Below are positions 56,795 through 64,000 of a stretch of DNA of 64,000 nucleotides, one piece after another. The stretch lies in assembly GCF_019880585.1 (NCBI RefSeq), contig NZ_JAINVV010000008.1, positions 558,001-622,000 on the forward strand. Reading direction: 5' to 3'. The position numbers and the translations under genes are program-made. Numbering within the stretch: position 1 is the first letter of the stretch; every line of letters begins with the position of its first letter. Below the pieces are notes generated by a model. It was not told the DNA's origin, ran no database searches, and saw nothing but the letters and a program-made list of their open reading frames with translations. The DNA comes from Sphingomonas colocasiae (GTDB lineage Bacteria > Pseudomonadota > Alphaproteobacteria > Sphingomonadales > Sphingomonadaceae).

Positions 56795-57492
56795 GCGGCG
56801 CGGCGCCAGCGATCGACCTTCATTATGCGGAAACGCCGAACGGCTGGAAGGTCTCGATCTGCCTGGAGGAACTGGGCCTGCCCTATCGCCTGATCCGTGT
56901 GCCGCTCGATCAGCCGCGCACGCCGGAATTTCTGGCGATCAGCCCCAATGGGCGCATTCCGGCGATCGTCGATCATGATGCCGCGGAGCCTATCGCGATC
57001 TTCGAAAGCGGAGCGATTCTGCTGTATCTGGCGGAAAGGGCCAGACGACTGATCCCTGCCGACACCGTGGGCCGCAGTCATGTGATCCAATGGCTGATGT
57101 GGCAGATGGCCGGGCTGGGCCCGATGGCGGGGCAGAACGGGCATTTCCGGCTCTACGCGCCGGAGCCGGTTCCCTATGCGATCGAGCGGTACGGCAACGA
57201 GGTCCACAGGCTCTACGGCGTGCTGGACAACCAGTTGGCCCGCACCGGCGCATTCATCGCCGGCAACTATTCGATCGCCGACATCGCCTGCTTCCCCTGG
57301 ATCATGACACACAAGAAACAGGGGCTTTCGCTCGACGATTTTCCTGCGTTGCAGCGCTGGTTCGCGGAGCTTCGCGCGCGGCCCCAGGTCCAGCGCGGGC
57401 TGGCTGCCGGCAAGGGGATCGACGGCATGCGCAACAACGACATGGATGCAGCGGCGCGGGCGCGGCTGTTCGGATGGAAGGCGGCGGAATGA
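56791..57492 (+). CDS. glutathione S-transferase, YfcG-like
   Basis: A 233-residue GST starting with GTG (56791) that overlaps the NUDIX stop. The N-terminal thioredoxin-fold part contains TPNGWKVSICLEELGLPY and PNGRIPAIVD, with ES(G)AIL for glutathione binding. This nu-class/YfcG-like type commonly acts on aromatic or thiol conjugates. It may form a glutathione adduct or cleave ethers in the pathway. Confidence 0.9.
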   Translation: MSGAAPAIDLHYAETPNGWKVSICLEELGLPYRLIRVPLDQPRTPEFLAISPNGRIPAIVDHDAAEPIAIFESGAILLYLAERARRLIPADTVGRSHVIQWLMWQMAGLGPMAGQNGHFRLYAPEPVPYAIERYGNEVHRLYGVLDNQLARTGAFIAGNYSIADIACFPWIMTHKKQGLSLDDFPALQRWFAELRARPQVQRGLAAGKGIDGMRNNDMDAAARARLFGWKAAE

Positions 57493-58103
57493 AGCTGGAA
57501 TTCTTCTTCGATTGCTCCAGCCCCTGGACCTATCTCGCCTTCGAGCGCATCCAGCCGCTGGCGGCCGAGTTCGGCGTACCGATCCTGTGGCGGCCGGTCT
57601 TGGTGGGCGGCATATTCAACGCGGTCAATCCCGGCGTGGAATTCTTCAACGCGGTCGATCGCATGCCGAAGCGCAAGATCGACTATCTGCTGAAGGACAT
57701 GCAGGACTGGGCGCGAGCGACGGGCGTGGAGATCGCCTTCCCGCCGAAGGGGCACCCGGTCAACAGCGTCAAGGTTATGCGCGCTTGCCTGGTGCTTGAG
57801 CCGGAGGGCAAGCTGGTGCCGTTCGCTCGGGCCGCCTTTCGGGCCTATTTCGGCGAAGAGCGGCTGTTGTCGGACGATGCGGTGATCGCGGGACTGTGCC
57901 GCGAGGTTGGCGTCGCGCCCGAACCGCTGCTGGCCCGCATCGCCGAGCAGGACATCAAAGACGCGCTGCGCGCCAATGTGGACGAGGCGATCGCACGCGG
58001 GGCGTTCGGATCGCCAACCATCTTCCTCGACGACACCGACATGTATTTCGGCGTGGACCGGCTCCAGCTGCTGCGCCTTGCCATGAAAAGGAAAACCTCA
58101 TGA
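57489..58103 (+). CDS. 2-hydroxychromene-2-carboxylate isomerase/DsbA-like protein
   Basis: A 204-residue protein of the HCCA isomerase family: a thioredoxin fold with Ser in place of the Cys pair in [27 protein letters not shown] is the cis-Pro loop. HCCA isomerase is a glutathione-dependent step in naphthalene/polycyclic aromatic catabolism. The gene overlaps both neighbours by ATGA-type junctions. Confidence 0.9.
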   Translation: MKLEFFFDCSSPWTYLAFERIQPLAAEFGVPILWRPVLVGGIFNAVNPGVEFFNAVDRMPKRKIDYLLKDMQDWARATGVEIAFPPKGHPVNSVKVMRACLVLEPEGKLVPFARAAFRAYFGEERLLSDDAVIAGLCREVGVAPEPLLARIAEQDIKDALRANVDEAIARGAFGSPTIFLDDTDMYFGVDRLQLLRLAMKRKTS

Positions 58104-58876
58104 TGCCCGACCCTACCCTCCGCTCAGTGCGTGGCCTGCGGGCGATCGTCACCGGCGCCGCGAGCGGCATGGGCGCAGCCACAGCTCGGCTGTTCGCATC
58201 AGAGGGCGCACGGGTGGCGATGATCGACCGCGATGCCGCCGGGCTTGCCGAGGTGGCGGCAGAGATCCAAGCCGCCGACGGGATCGCCACGCCGACCACG
58301 CTCGACCTGGCCGACAGTGATGCGATCCGCCCCACCGTCACTGCCATCGCGGAAGCGCTGGGCGGTGTGGACATCGTCGTCAACAATGCCGGGATCGCCG
58401 GCTTCTGCGCGTTGGATGCGGAGGGCTATGACGATCTGTGGCAGCGGATGGTGACGATCAACCTCACCGCCGTACAATTGGTCGTGCGATCCGCCCTGCC
58501 CTGGTTGCGCCAGTCGCCCCATCCCCGCATCGTCAACATCGCTTCGACCGAGGCGCTGGGAACGACCAGGCACGATAGCGCCTATGCCACGGTGAAGGCG
58601 GGTGTGGCGGGGCTGACGCGCGCGATGGCGGTCGATTTCGGGCCGGAGGGGATCACCGCGAACTGCATCTGCCCCGGAGCGATCGACTCGCCGATGACCA
58701 AATTCGTCAGCCCCGGGGACAAGCAGGAATTCGCCCGCCGTCGCACCGCGCTGCGCCGCTATGGCCAGCCGGAGGAGGTCGCGCAGATGACGCTGAGCCT
58801 GTGCCTGCCCGCCGCCTCGTACATCACCGGCACGACCATTCCGGTCGATGGCGGGCTGGTAGCGCGTAACGCCTGA
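58100..58876 (+). CDS. SDR family oxidoreductase
   Basis: A 258-residue dehydrogenase. The cofactor motif is [12 protein letters not shown] is in VNNAGIAG, and the catalytic set is the Ser in VNIASTEAL with YATVK. The start codon ATGATG overlaps the isomerase stop, so the four genes 56018-58876 are tightly coupled. Convergent with the MFS gene. Confidence 0.92.
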   Translation: MMPDPTLRSVRGLRAIVTGAASGMGAATARLFASEGARVAMIDRDAAGLAEVAAEIQAADGIATPTTLDLADSDAIRPTVTAIAEALGGVDIVVNNAGIAGFCALDAEGYDDLWQRMVTINLTAVQLVVRSALPWLRQSPHPRIVNIASTEALGTTRHDSAYATVKAGVAGLTRAMAVDFGPEGITANCICPGAIDSPMTKFVSPGDKQEFARRRTALRRYGQPEEVAQMTLSLCLPAASYITGTTIPVDGGLVARNA

Positions 58877-58886
58877 GCCGGATGCT

Positions 58887-60227
58887 TCAGTACAGGGGCT
58901 GACGGATCAGTGCGCGGCGGGCAAGCAGGTAGCAGAGCGCTGCCGCCGGAACTGTCACGAGGCCGCAGATCGTGATCGCCGTGCCGAACGCGCCGGGATC
59001 GCCGGGCCAGCGCTTGGCGAGCGCGGCGACCAGCGGCGGGCCCGCGCCATAACCGATCAGGCTTTGCGAGAGCATGACCAGCGCCATCAGCCGCGCGCGA
59101 AGACGGGGCGGACCATAGGCCTGCACCGCAAGTGGCATGAGCGCCGTGATCCCCGTCCCCGCAAAGACTGCCGCACCCATGCCGGCCAGAAAGAGCGTCA
59201 TGTCGCCCAGCGAAGGCGCAATGATCATGAATGGCGCGCCGACGATGCAGGAGATGGCGGTGCATAGGATGATCGGCTCGCGCCAGCCGCGCCGCCCGCT
59301 CAAAATGACGAGGCGGGGCCAGGCGATCGCGCCGGCAAACCCAGTGGCCATGCCGACAAAGCCGAACAGATAGCCCGCATCAGTGGCCGCGACGCCATGG
59401 CCGCGGATCAGCAGTGTCGGCGTCCATGTCATGATCGCGAACAGGTAAAGGACGATGAGCGCCGCGCCGAGATAGAAGGGGATGAAGAAACCGCGGTTGC
59501 GATTGAGATAGGCGAGGAACTCGCGGGTATCCGCCGCCTCGACCGCCCCTTGCGAGGCCGTCTCGAACTGGTCTCGCTTCGGTTCGCGGGTGGTCAGCGC
59601 GAACAGGATGCCGAGCAGCAGCGGCAGGACGCCGACCAGGATCAGCACGAGCCGCCAGGGCTCCATGCCCAGCGCGTCGCTGTAAAGTTCCGCGAGCTGA
59701 AGCGACGCCGCGCCAATGATGAGCCCACCGATCCCCATCAGCGCCGCCGCCATCGCATAGATCGACATCGGCAACACGCGCCGCTCTCGCGGGAACAGAT
59801 CGGCGATGAGCGATACCGCAGCGGGCGTGAGCACCGATTCACCCAGGGCGACGCCCGCACGCAGCACCGCGAGCGTCGCGAAATTCCAGGCGAAGCCGGA
59901 GGCCAGCGTCGCCGCGCTCCACAGCAAGATGCCGGCGACGAGAATATATTTGCGGTTCGCACGGTCCAGAAAGTGCGCCACCGGCACGCCCGCGATTGAA
60001 TAGACGATCGCGAAACTCGTGCCTATCAGCAACCCGAGCTGCGTGTCGGTGATGCCGAGATCCTGGCCGATCGCCGGCGCGAGCAGCCCGAGGATCAGGC
60101 GATCCACGAACGAGAAGACATACATGAAGCAGAGCAGCCCGACGATGTACCAGGCTTGGGGCGCGAGACGAAGCATTCCGGGTTCGGCGGCCGCGCTCGC
60201 CGGCGCCGATGCGCCTTGATCCGCCAT
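58887..60227 (-). CDS. MFS transporter
   Basis: A 446-residue major facilitator with 12 predicted helices. The start at 60227 is preferred because GGAGAG lies 7 bp upstream; an ATG 18 bp earlier is possible. VDRLILGLLAPAIGQDL, the loop FLDRANRKYI and GVALGESVLTPAAVSLIADLF are typical of the spinster-like/anion symporter branch. It probably imports the substrate of the catabolic cluster. Confidence 0.9.
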   Translation of the reverse strand: MADQGASAPASAAAEPGMLRLAPQAWYIVGLLCFMYVFSFVDRLILGLLAPAIGQDLGITDTQLGLLIGTSFAIVYSIAGVPVAHFLDRANRKYILVAGILLWSAATLASGFAWNFATLAVLRAGVALGESVLTPAAVSLIADLFPRERRVLPMSIYAMAAALMGIGGLIIGAASLQLAELYSDALGMEPWRLVLILVGVLPLLLGILFALTTREPKRDQFETASQGAVEAADTREFLAYLNRNRGFFIPFYLGAALIVLYLFAIMTWTPTLLIRGHGVAATDAGYLFGFVGMATGFAGAIAWPRLVILSGRRGWREPIILCTAISCIVGAPFMIIAPSLGDMTLFLAGMGAAVFAGTGITALMPLAVQAYGPPRLRARLMALVMLSQSLIGYGAGPPLVAALAKRWPGDPGAFGTAITICGLVTVPAAALCYLLARRALIRQPLY

Positions 60228-60331
60228 GTCGTCTCTCCAATTCATGGTTACGCGCCGAAACCGTTACCGGCCGATATTCAATACATTTGCTTTAATTTAT
60301 ATCTGGCCGCAAGAGGGCGGCGCAAAGTCCC

Positions 60332-61090
60332 TCAAGCCATGCCGCCATGGATGGAGAGGATCGCCCCGGACGTGTAAGCGGAACGCGGCGAGGCCAGAAA
60401 GGCGGCCGCATCGGCGATCTCGCGTGGCGTAGCGAAACGGCCGAACGGCATTGAGGTGGCCAGTTCCTCCCAGCGCCCGGCGTCGCCCAGTTCCTGTTCG
60501 GCACGCGCGCGCATCAGCATCGTCAGCCGCTCGGTGCCCACCGGGCCGGGATTGATCCCCACCACGCGTACCCCGTCCTTCGGGGCAGACTTGCCCAGTA
60601 CACGCGTGAAGGCCATCAGCGCGGCATTGCCGCTGGCCCCCACGATATAGTCAGGCGGAAGCGTCTCACCCGCCATGCCGATGATGTTCAAGACCACACC
60701 GGCACGCTCCGCCAACCGCGGATAGAGCGCGCGGGTAAGGTTGATGAAGCCGAATACCTTGAGATCCCATGCCTCGCGCCACCGGGCGTCCTCGACGGCG
60801 AACAGCCCGCCGGGCGGGATCGCGCCGGCATTGTTCACCAGAATATCGATCGCGCGCACCGCATCCGCGAGCGCCGCGATCGCATCGGGCCGCGACAGAT
60901 CGGCTGGACAGACATGCGCCACGGCGCCACGCGCGCGCAGATCGTCCGCCAGCGCATCGAGCGCGCCGACATCGCGCGCGACCAGGGTCAGTTCACACCC
61001 CTCGGAGGCCAGACCCTCCGCGATGGCGCGGCCGATGCCCTTGGACGCGCCGGTCACGAGCGCATGTTTCCCGTGCAGTTCGAGATCCAT
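60332..61090 (-). CDS. SDR-like protein lacking the canonical YxxxK
   Basis: A 252-residue Rossmann protein with TGASKGIG and NNAG (ILVNNAGA). At the active site, NIIGMAGETLPPDYIVGASGN shows Tyr148 followed by Ala152 where Lys is expected, and Gly138 where Ser is expected. The cofactor region is intact, so the fold is SDR but the chemistry may differ. It lies 9 bp downstream of another SDR on the minus strand. Confidence 0.85.
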   Translation of the reverse strand: MDLELHGKHALVTGASKGIGRAIAEGLASEGCELTLVARDVGALDALADDLRARGAVAHVCPADLSRPDAIAALADAVRAIDILVNNAGAIPPGGLFAVEDARWREAWDLKVFGFINLTRALYPRLAERAGVVLNIIGMAGETLPPDYIVGASGNAALMAFTRVLGKSAPKDGVRVVGINPGPVGTERLTMLMRARAEQELGDAGRWEELATSMPFGRFATPREIADAAAFLASPRSAYTSGAILSIHGGMA

Positions 61091-61099
61091 GGCGCCGCC

Positions 61100-61906
61100 T
61101 CAGCTCGCGACCAGCGCCATGCCGCCGCATACGGACAGGATCTGCCCGGTCACGTAGCGCGCGTCATCGCTGGCCAGAAACACCATCGGGCCGCCGATAT
61201 CCGCCGCTTCGCCAAGCCGCCGCAGCGGGATCCGTTCGGCGTCGGCCGCGGTAGCCAGATTGCGCGCCACCGCCTGCGCCTTCACCCGGCCCGTCGCCAT
61301 CAGCCCCGGCGCGATCGCGTTGACGCGGATGCCGTGCGGGCCGAGTTCAGCCGCAAGATCGCGCGTCAGATGGCTGATCGCCGCCTTGGCCGAACTGTAA
61401 TGCGATGCGCGGCCATCGGGGGCGGTCAGCACCGCGCCGATGGTCGAGACGTTGATGATCGCCCCGCTCCCCCGCGCCTTCATCCCGGGCGTCGCCGCCT
61501 GAACGCAATGGAGCGCGGTGAAATAATTGATGTCGAACATGGTGCGGACATCAGCGATCGGCACGATCGAGGGCTGGCTGATCTCGAGCGGCACGATCGC
61601 GCCGCCGGCGACATTGGCGAGGATATCGACAGGGCCAAGCTCCGCCTCGATCCGGGCAAACGCCCGCGCAACCGAATCGAGGTCGGTGAGATCCGCCTGG
61701 ATACCGATACCGCGCGGACCGAGCGCCGCGATCTCATCCGCGACACTGCCCGCGCCGAGCACTTCGCCAAACTGCGCCGCGCCGTCCAGATCGACATCGA
61801 CCACCGCCACATCGGCGCCTTCCGCCGCGAAGGCGAGCGCCGTCGCCCTGCCCAGTCCGCGCGCGCCGCCGGTCACCACTGCGACCTTGCCCTGAAGCCG
61901 TGCCAT
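61100..61906 (-). CDS. SDR family oxidoreductase
   Basis: A 268-residue SDR. ATG 61906 has AGGAGG upstream. Motifs are TGGARGLG, the Ser in NVSTIGAVL, and HYSSAK for the YxxxK dyad. It is divergent from another SDR across the AAAACGTTCGTTTG operator-like site. Confidence 0.92.
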   Translation of the reverse strand: MARLQGKVAVVTGGARGLGRATALAFAAEGADVAVVDVDLDGAAQFGEVLGAGSVADEIAALGPRGIGIQADLTDLDSVARAFARIEAELGPVDILANVAGGAIVPLEISQPSIVPIADVRTMFDINYFTALHCVQAATPGMKARGSGAIINVSTIGAVLTAPDGRASHYSSAKAAISHLTRDLAAELGPHGIRVNAIAPGLMATGRVKAQAVARNLATAADAERIPLRRLGEAADIGGPMVFLASDDARYVTGQILSVCGGMALVAS

Positions 61907-61916
61907 TCGCCCTCCT

Positions 61917-61930
61917 AAAACGTTCGTTTG
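61917..61930. promoter_or_regulatory. TetR operator-like site
   Basis: AAAACGTTCGTTTG has arms AAACG and CGTTT around TT. It lies between the divergent SDR genes and resembles the site at 52541-52555. Confidence 0.4.
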
Positions 61931-61995
61931 ACTAATTGATAGCGGCACTCCAAATATCCTGCACGAGAAAAAGCAAGCATTATCGGAGAGGCGGA

Positions 61996-62766
61996 ATGGC
62001 GACGGGTCTGTTCGATCTGACCGGCAAATGCGCGATCGTCACCGGCGGCTCGCGCGGAATCGGCAAGGCGATCGCACACCGGCTGGCGGAACACGGAGCG
62101 ATGGTGATCATCGCATCACGCGACGGGGCGAGCTGCGCAGCCGCCTCGTCCGAGATCGACGCGCTGGTCGGACGCGCGGCCACTCGCGTCCATCCGGTCG
62201 ACATGGAAAACGCGGACGATCTGGCGGCGCTGTCAGACTATGCCGACCGCGAATTCGGCGGGGCCGACATTCTGGTCTGCAACGCCGCGGCGAGCTTTCA
62301 CAACGGACCGCTCGCCGAGATCGACGACGCGGCGTTCCTGCGGACCTTTCAGTTCAACGTGCTGGCCAACAACCGGCTCGCAGCGTTTGCAGCGCCAAAA
62401 ATGGCGGAGCGCGGCGGCGGATCGATCATCATCGTCTCGTCGATCGGCGCGATGCGGGCCAATCCGATGAACGGCGCTTACAGCATCTCCAAGGCGGCTG
62501 ACCTTGCGCTGGTCCGGGCGCTCGCGCTCGAACTGGGCGAGGCGAAGATCCGGGTGAACGCGATATTGCCAGGGCTGGTCCGCACAGACCTGTCGCGGTC
62601 GTTGTGGGAAGATGCGGAAGCCGAAGCCGCCTATGTCGCGAAACTGCGGATCAAGCGGATCGGCGAGCCGGACGATCTGGCCGGTATCGCCGTCTATCTC
62701 GCCTCCCCCGCTTCGCAATGGACGACCGGGCAGAGTTTCATCGTGGATGGCGGGGCATTGTCCTGA
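61996..62766 (+). CDS. SDR family oxidoreductase
   Basis: A 256-residue SDR with TGGSRGIG, the strand VCNAAAS (NAA in place of NNAG) and the catalytic set Ser in VSSIGAM and YSISK. GAGAGGCGGA precedes the ATG. Its TGA overlaps the next gene start (TGATG), so the three genes to the window end form one operon. Confidence 0.92.
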   Translation: MATGLFDLTGKCAIVTGGSRGIGKAIAHRLAEHGAMVIIASRDGASCAAASSEIDALVGRAATRVHPVDMENADDLAALSDYADREFGGADILVCNAAASFHNGPLAEIDDAAFLRTFQFNVLANNRLAAFAAPKMAERGGGSIIIVSSIGAMRANPMNGAYSISKAADLALVRALALELGEAKIRVNAILPGLVRTDLSRSLWEDAEAEAAYVAKLRIKRIGEPDDLAGIAVYLASPASQWTTGQSFIVDGGALS

Positions 62767-63626
62767 TGCTCAGCCATGCCGAAATCATGGCCCTGCGCCG
62801 CGAGGTGCGCTTCGAATGGTCGCGCAAGGATACGATGCTCTACGCGCTGGGGATCGGCATGCCGTCCGACCCGTTGGACGAACGCGAGCTGGCCTTCGTC
62901 TACGAGCCTCGCCAGGCCGCCATGCCAAGCTTCGTGGTCACGCCCGCCTTCAACGACGGATTGGGTGACCTGATCGGCTATGATTATTCGCAGGTGCTGC
63001 ATGGCGAGCACGCGTTCACGCTGCACCGGCCGGTACCGGTCGAAGGACGCGGCACGGCGCGGCTTCGAATGCTGGAAGCATGGGACAAGGGGCAGGGTAA
63101 GGGCGCGGTGTTCGCACATGAGACGCTGCTGACGCTGGATGGCGACGACACACCGTTCGCTCGCGTCGTCACCACGGCCTTCGCGCGCGCCGATGGGGGG
63201 TTCGGCGGATCGACTGCACCGCAGCCGGCACCCCACGCGGTGCCCACTCGCGCGCCCGATCGGACCGTGGAGATCGCAACACACCGCAACCAGGCGCTGC
63301 TCTATCGCCAGTCCGGCGACGCCAATCCGCTGCACGCCGATCCGGAAACCGCACGGCGCGCGGGGTTTTCGCAACCGATTCTCCACGGCCTATGCAGCTA
63401 TGCCATCTGCCTGCGCGCGGTGATGGCCAGCTATTGCGACCACGATCCCGCGCGTGTCCACCATCACGCCGTACGCTTTTCCGCCCCGGTCTTTCCCGGC
63501 GAGACGCTCCTCGTCGACCTCTGGCGCGACGACGATATCGTCTCGTTCGAGGCGCGGGTGAAGGAGCGCGGCGTCACGGTGATCCGCAACGGCAAGACTG
63601 TGCTGAAGCAGGCAGAGCGATGCTGA
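62766..63626 (+). CDS. MaoC-type enoyl-CoA hydratase (hydratase 2 family)
   Basis: A 286-residue double hot-dog enzyme. The C-terminal active-site motif YRQSGDANPLHADPE and ILHGLCSYA is that of R-specific hydratase 2 proteins (as in peroxisomal MFE-2 or PhaJ-like enzymes). It hydrates a 2-enoyl-CoA to the 3R-hydroxyacyl-CoA. It overlaps the upstream SDR and the downstream MaoC. Confidence 0.92.
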   Translation: MLSHAEIMALRREVRFEWSRKDTMLYALGIGMPSDPLDERELAFVYEPRQAAMPSFVVTPAFNDGLGDLIGYDYSQVLHGEHAFTLHRPVPVEGRGTARLRMLEAWDKGQGKGAVFAHETLLTLDGDDTPFARVVTTAFARADGGFGGSTAPQPAPHAVPTRAPDRTVEIATHRNQALLYRQSGDANPLHADPETARRAGFSQPILHGLCSYAICLRAVMASYCDHDPARVHHHAVRFSAPVFPGETLLVDLWRDDDIVSFEARVKERGVTVIRNGKTVLKQAERC

Positions 63627-64000
63627 AAACAACGCTTGCCGATCTCCACACGCATGTCGGCGCGACGATCGGCCCGTCCGAATGGATCAAAGTGGGCCAG
63701 CAGCGGATCGACGGCTATGCGGATGCCGTGAGCGATCACAACTGGATCCATTGCGACGTGCCGCGCGCCACCGCGGCGTTCGGCGGCACGATCGCCCACG
63801 GCCTGCTCACGCTTTCGATGGCCCCGCCGATCGCGCAGACGCTGATCGATATCGACGATGTCGAGACCGACCTGAACTACGGCTTCGACAAGGTGCGTTT
63901 CCTCTCGGTGGTACATGGCGGCGATCGGATAAGGCTGTGGCTCAAGGTGCTCGAGGTGGTGCCGCGCGGTGCCGGTGTGATCTTGCGGATGGAATACTCG
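63620..64000 (+). CDS. MaoC-like dehydratase, 3' truncated
   Basis: The ATG at 63620 overlaps the upstream stop by 7 bp, and the frame stays open to the window end. The 127 visible residues begin MLKTTLADLHTHVGATIG. DAVSDHNWIHCDV and FGGTIAHGLLTLSMAPP are the NodN/MaoC-type hydratase motif. It continues beyond the window. Two adjacent MaoC genes plus SDRs suggest acyl-CoA chain processing. Confidence 0.85.
   Translation, partial: MLKTTLADLHTHVGATIGPSEWIKVGQQRIDGYADAVSDHNWIHCDVPRATAAFGGTIAHGLLTLSMAPPIAQTLIDIDDVETDLNYGFDKVRFLSVVHGGDRIRLWLKVLEVVPRGAGVILRMEYS

Overview
The window looks like chromosomal DNA from a Sphingomonas-type alphaproteobacterium (Sphingomonadales). The basis is high GC, the order infA / maf / RNase E-G-like / yacG, a TonB-dependent receptor beside periplasmic hydrolases, many SDR/MaoC/GST-type catabolic genes, and two perfect GTTC-N7-GTTC (GAAC-N7-GAAC) LexA boxes of the alphaproteobacterial kind. 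The assignment rests on recognised protein families, not on a database search.

Positions 1-15.4 kb are a mixed core: a truncated FAD oxidoreductase, a gamma-glutamyltransferase/VOC operon, a periplasmic serine hydrolase, a dicarboxylate/amino-acid symporter, a D-aminoacylase, uvrA with its own SOS box, and small secreted proteins, one with two LCCL domains. At 15.7-18.5 kb a two-gene operon encodes a TIR-coiled coil-two-helix membrane protein and a class III nucleotide cyclase fused to a helical-repeat region and a SLOG-like central region. The cyclase has unusual base-specifying residues. This pair resembles Pycsar/CBASS-type signalling and is one of the two strongest candidates for an undescribed system. 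At 18.6-27.5 kb lies a peptide or amide scavenging locus: amidohydrolase, TetR, class-C-like serine hydrolase, MaoC hydratase, TonB receptor and M20 peptidase. At 27.6-32.5 kb is housekeeping DNA: tRNA-Phe, yacG, RNase E/G-like, maf, infA, a DUF815 ATPase, MarR, ilvE and tRNA-Gln.

From about 32.5 to 49.9 kb is an integrative mobilizable element: mobC, relaxase and VirD4-type coupling protein, with no mating-pore genes, an oriT-like palindrome cluster near 44.1 kb, a ParDE module, and a large serine recombinase at the right end whose operon carries a perfect SOS box. Its cargo is of lower GC and includes a C-protein-like XRE regulator with twin palindromic operators, followed by a PD-(D/E)XK nuclease overlapping a 1098-residue SF2 helicase. 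That pair has the architecture of Hachiman (HamAB). A short remnant of an Argonaute PIWI domain sits at the right boundary.

From 49.9 kb to the end is a catabolic cluster in several divergent operons: an extradiol LigB-type dioxygenase, an FAD monooxygenase, a SnoaL-like protein, an enoyl-CoA hydratase, two MaoC hydratases, a GST, an HCCA-isomerase-like protein, a NUDIX hydrolase, five SDRs, an MFS transporter, and TetR and GntR regulators. It plausibly degrades an aromatic or polycyclic compound through CoA thioesters. The substrate cannot be read from the sequence.
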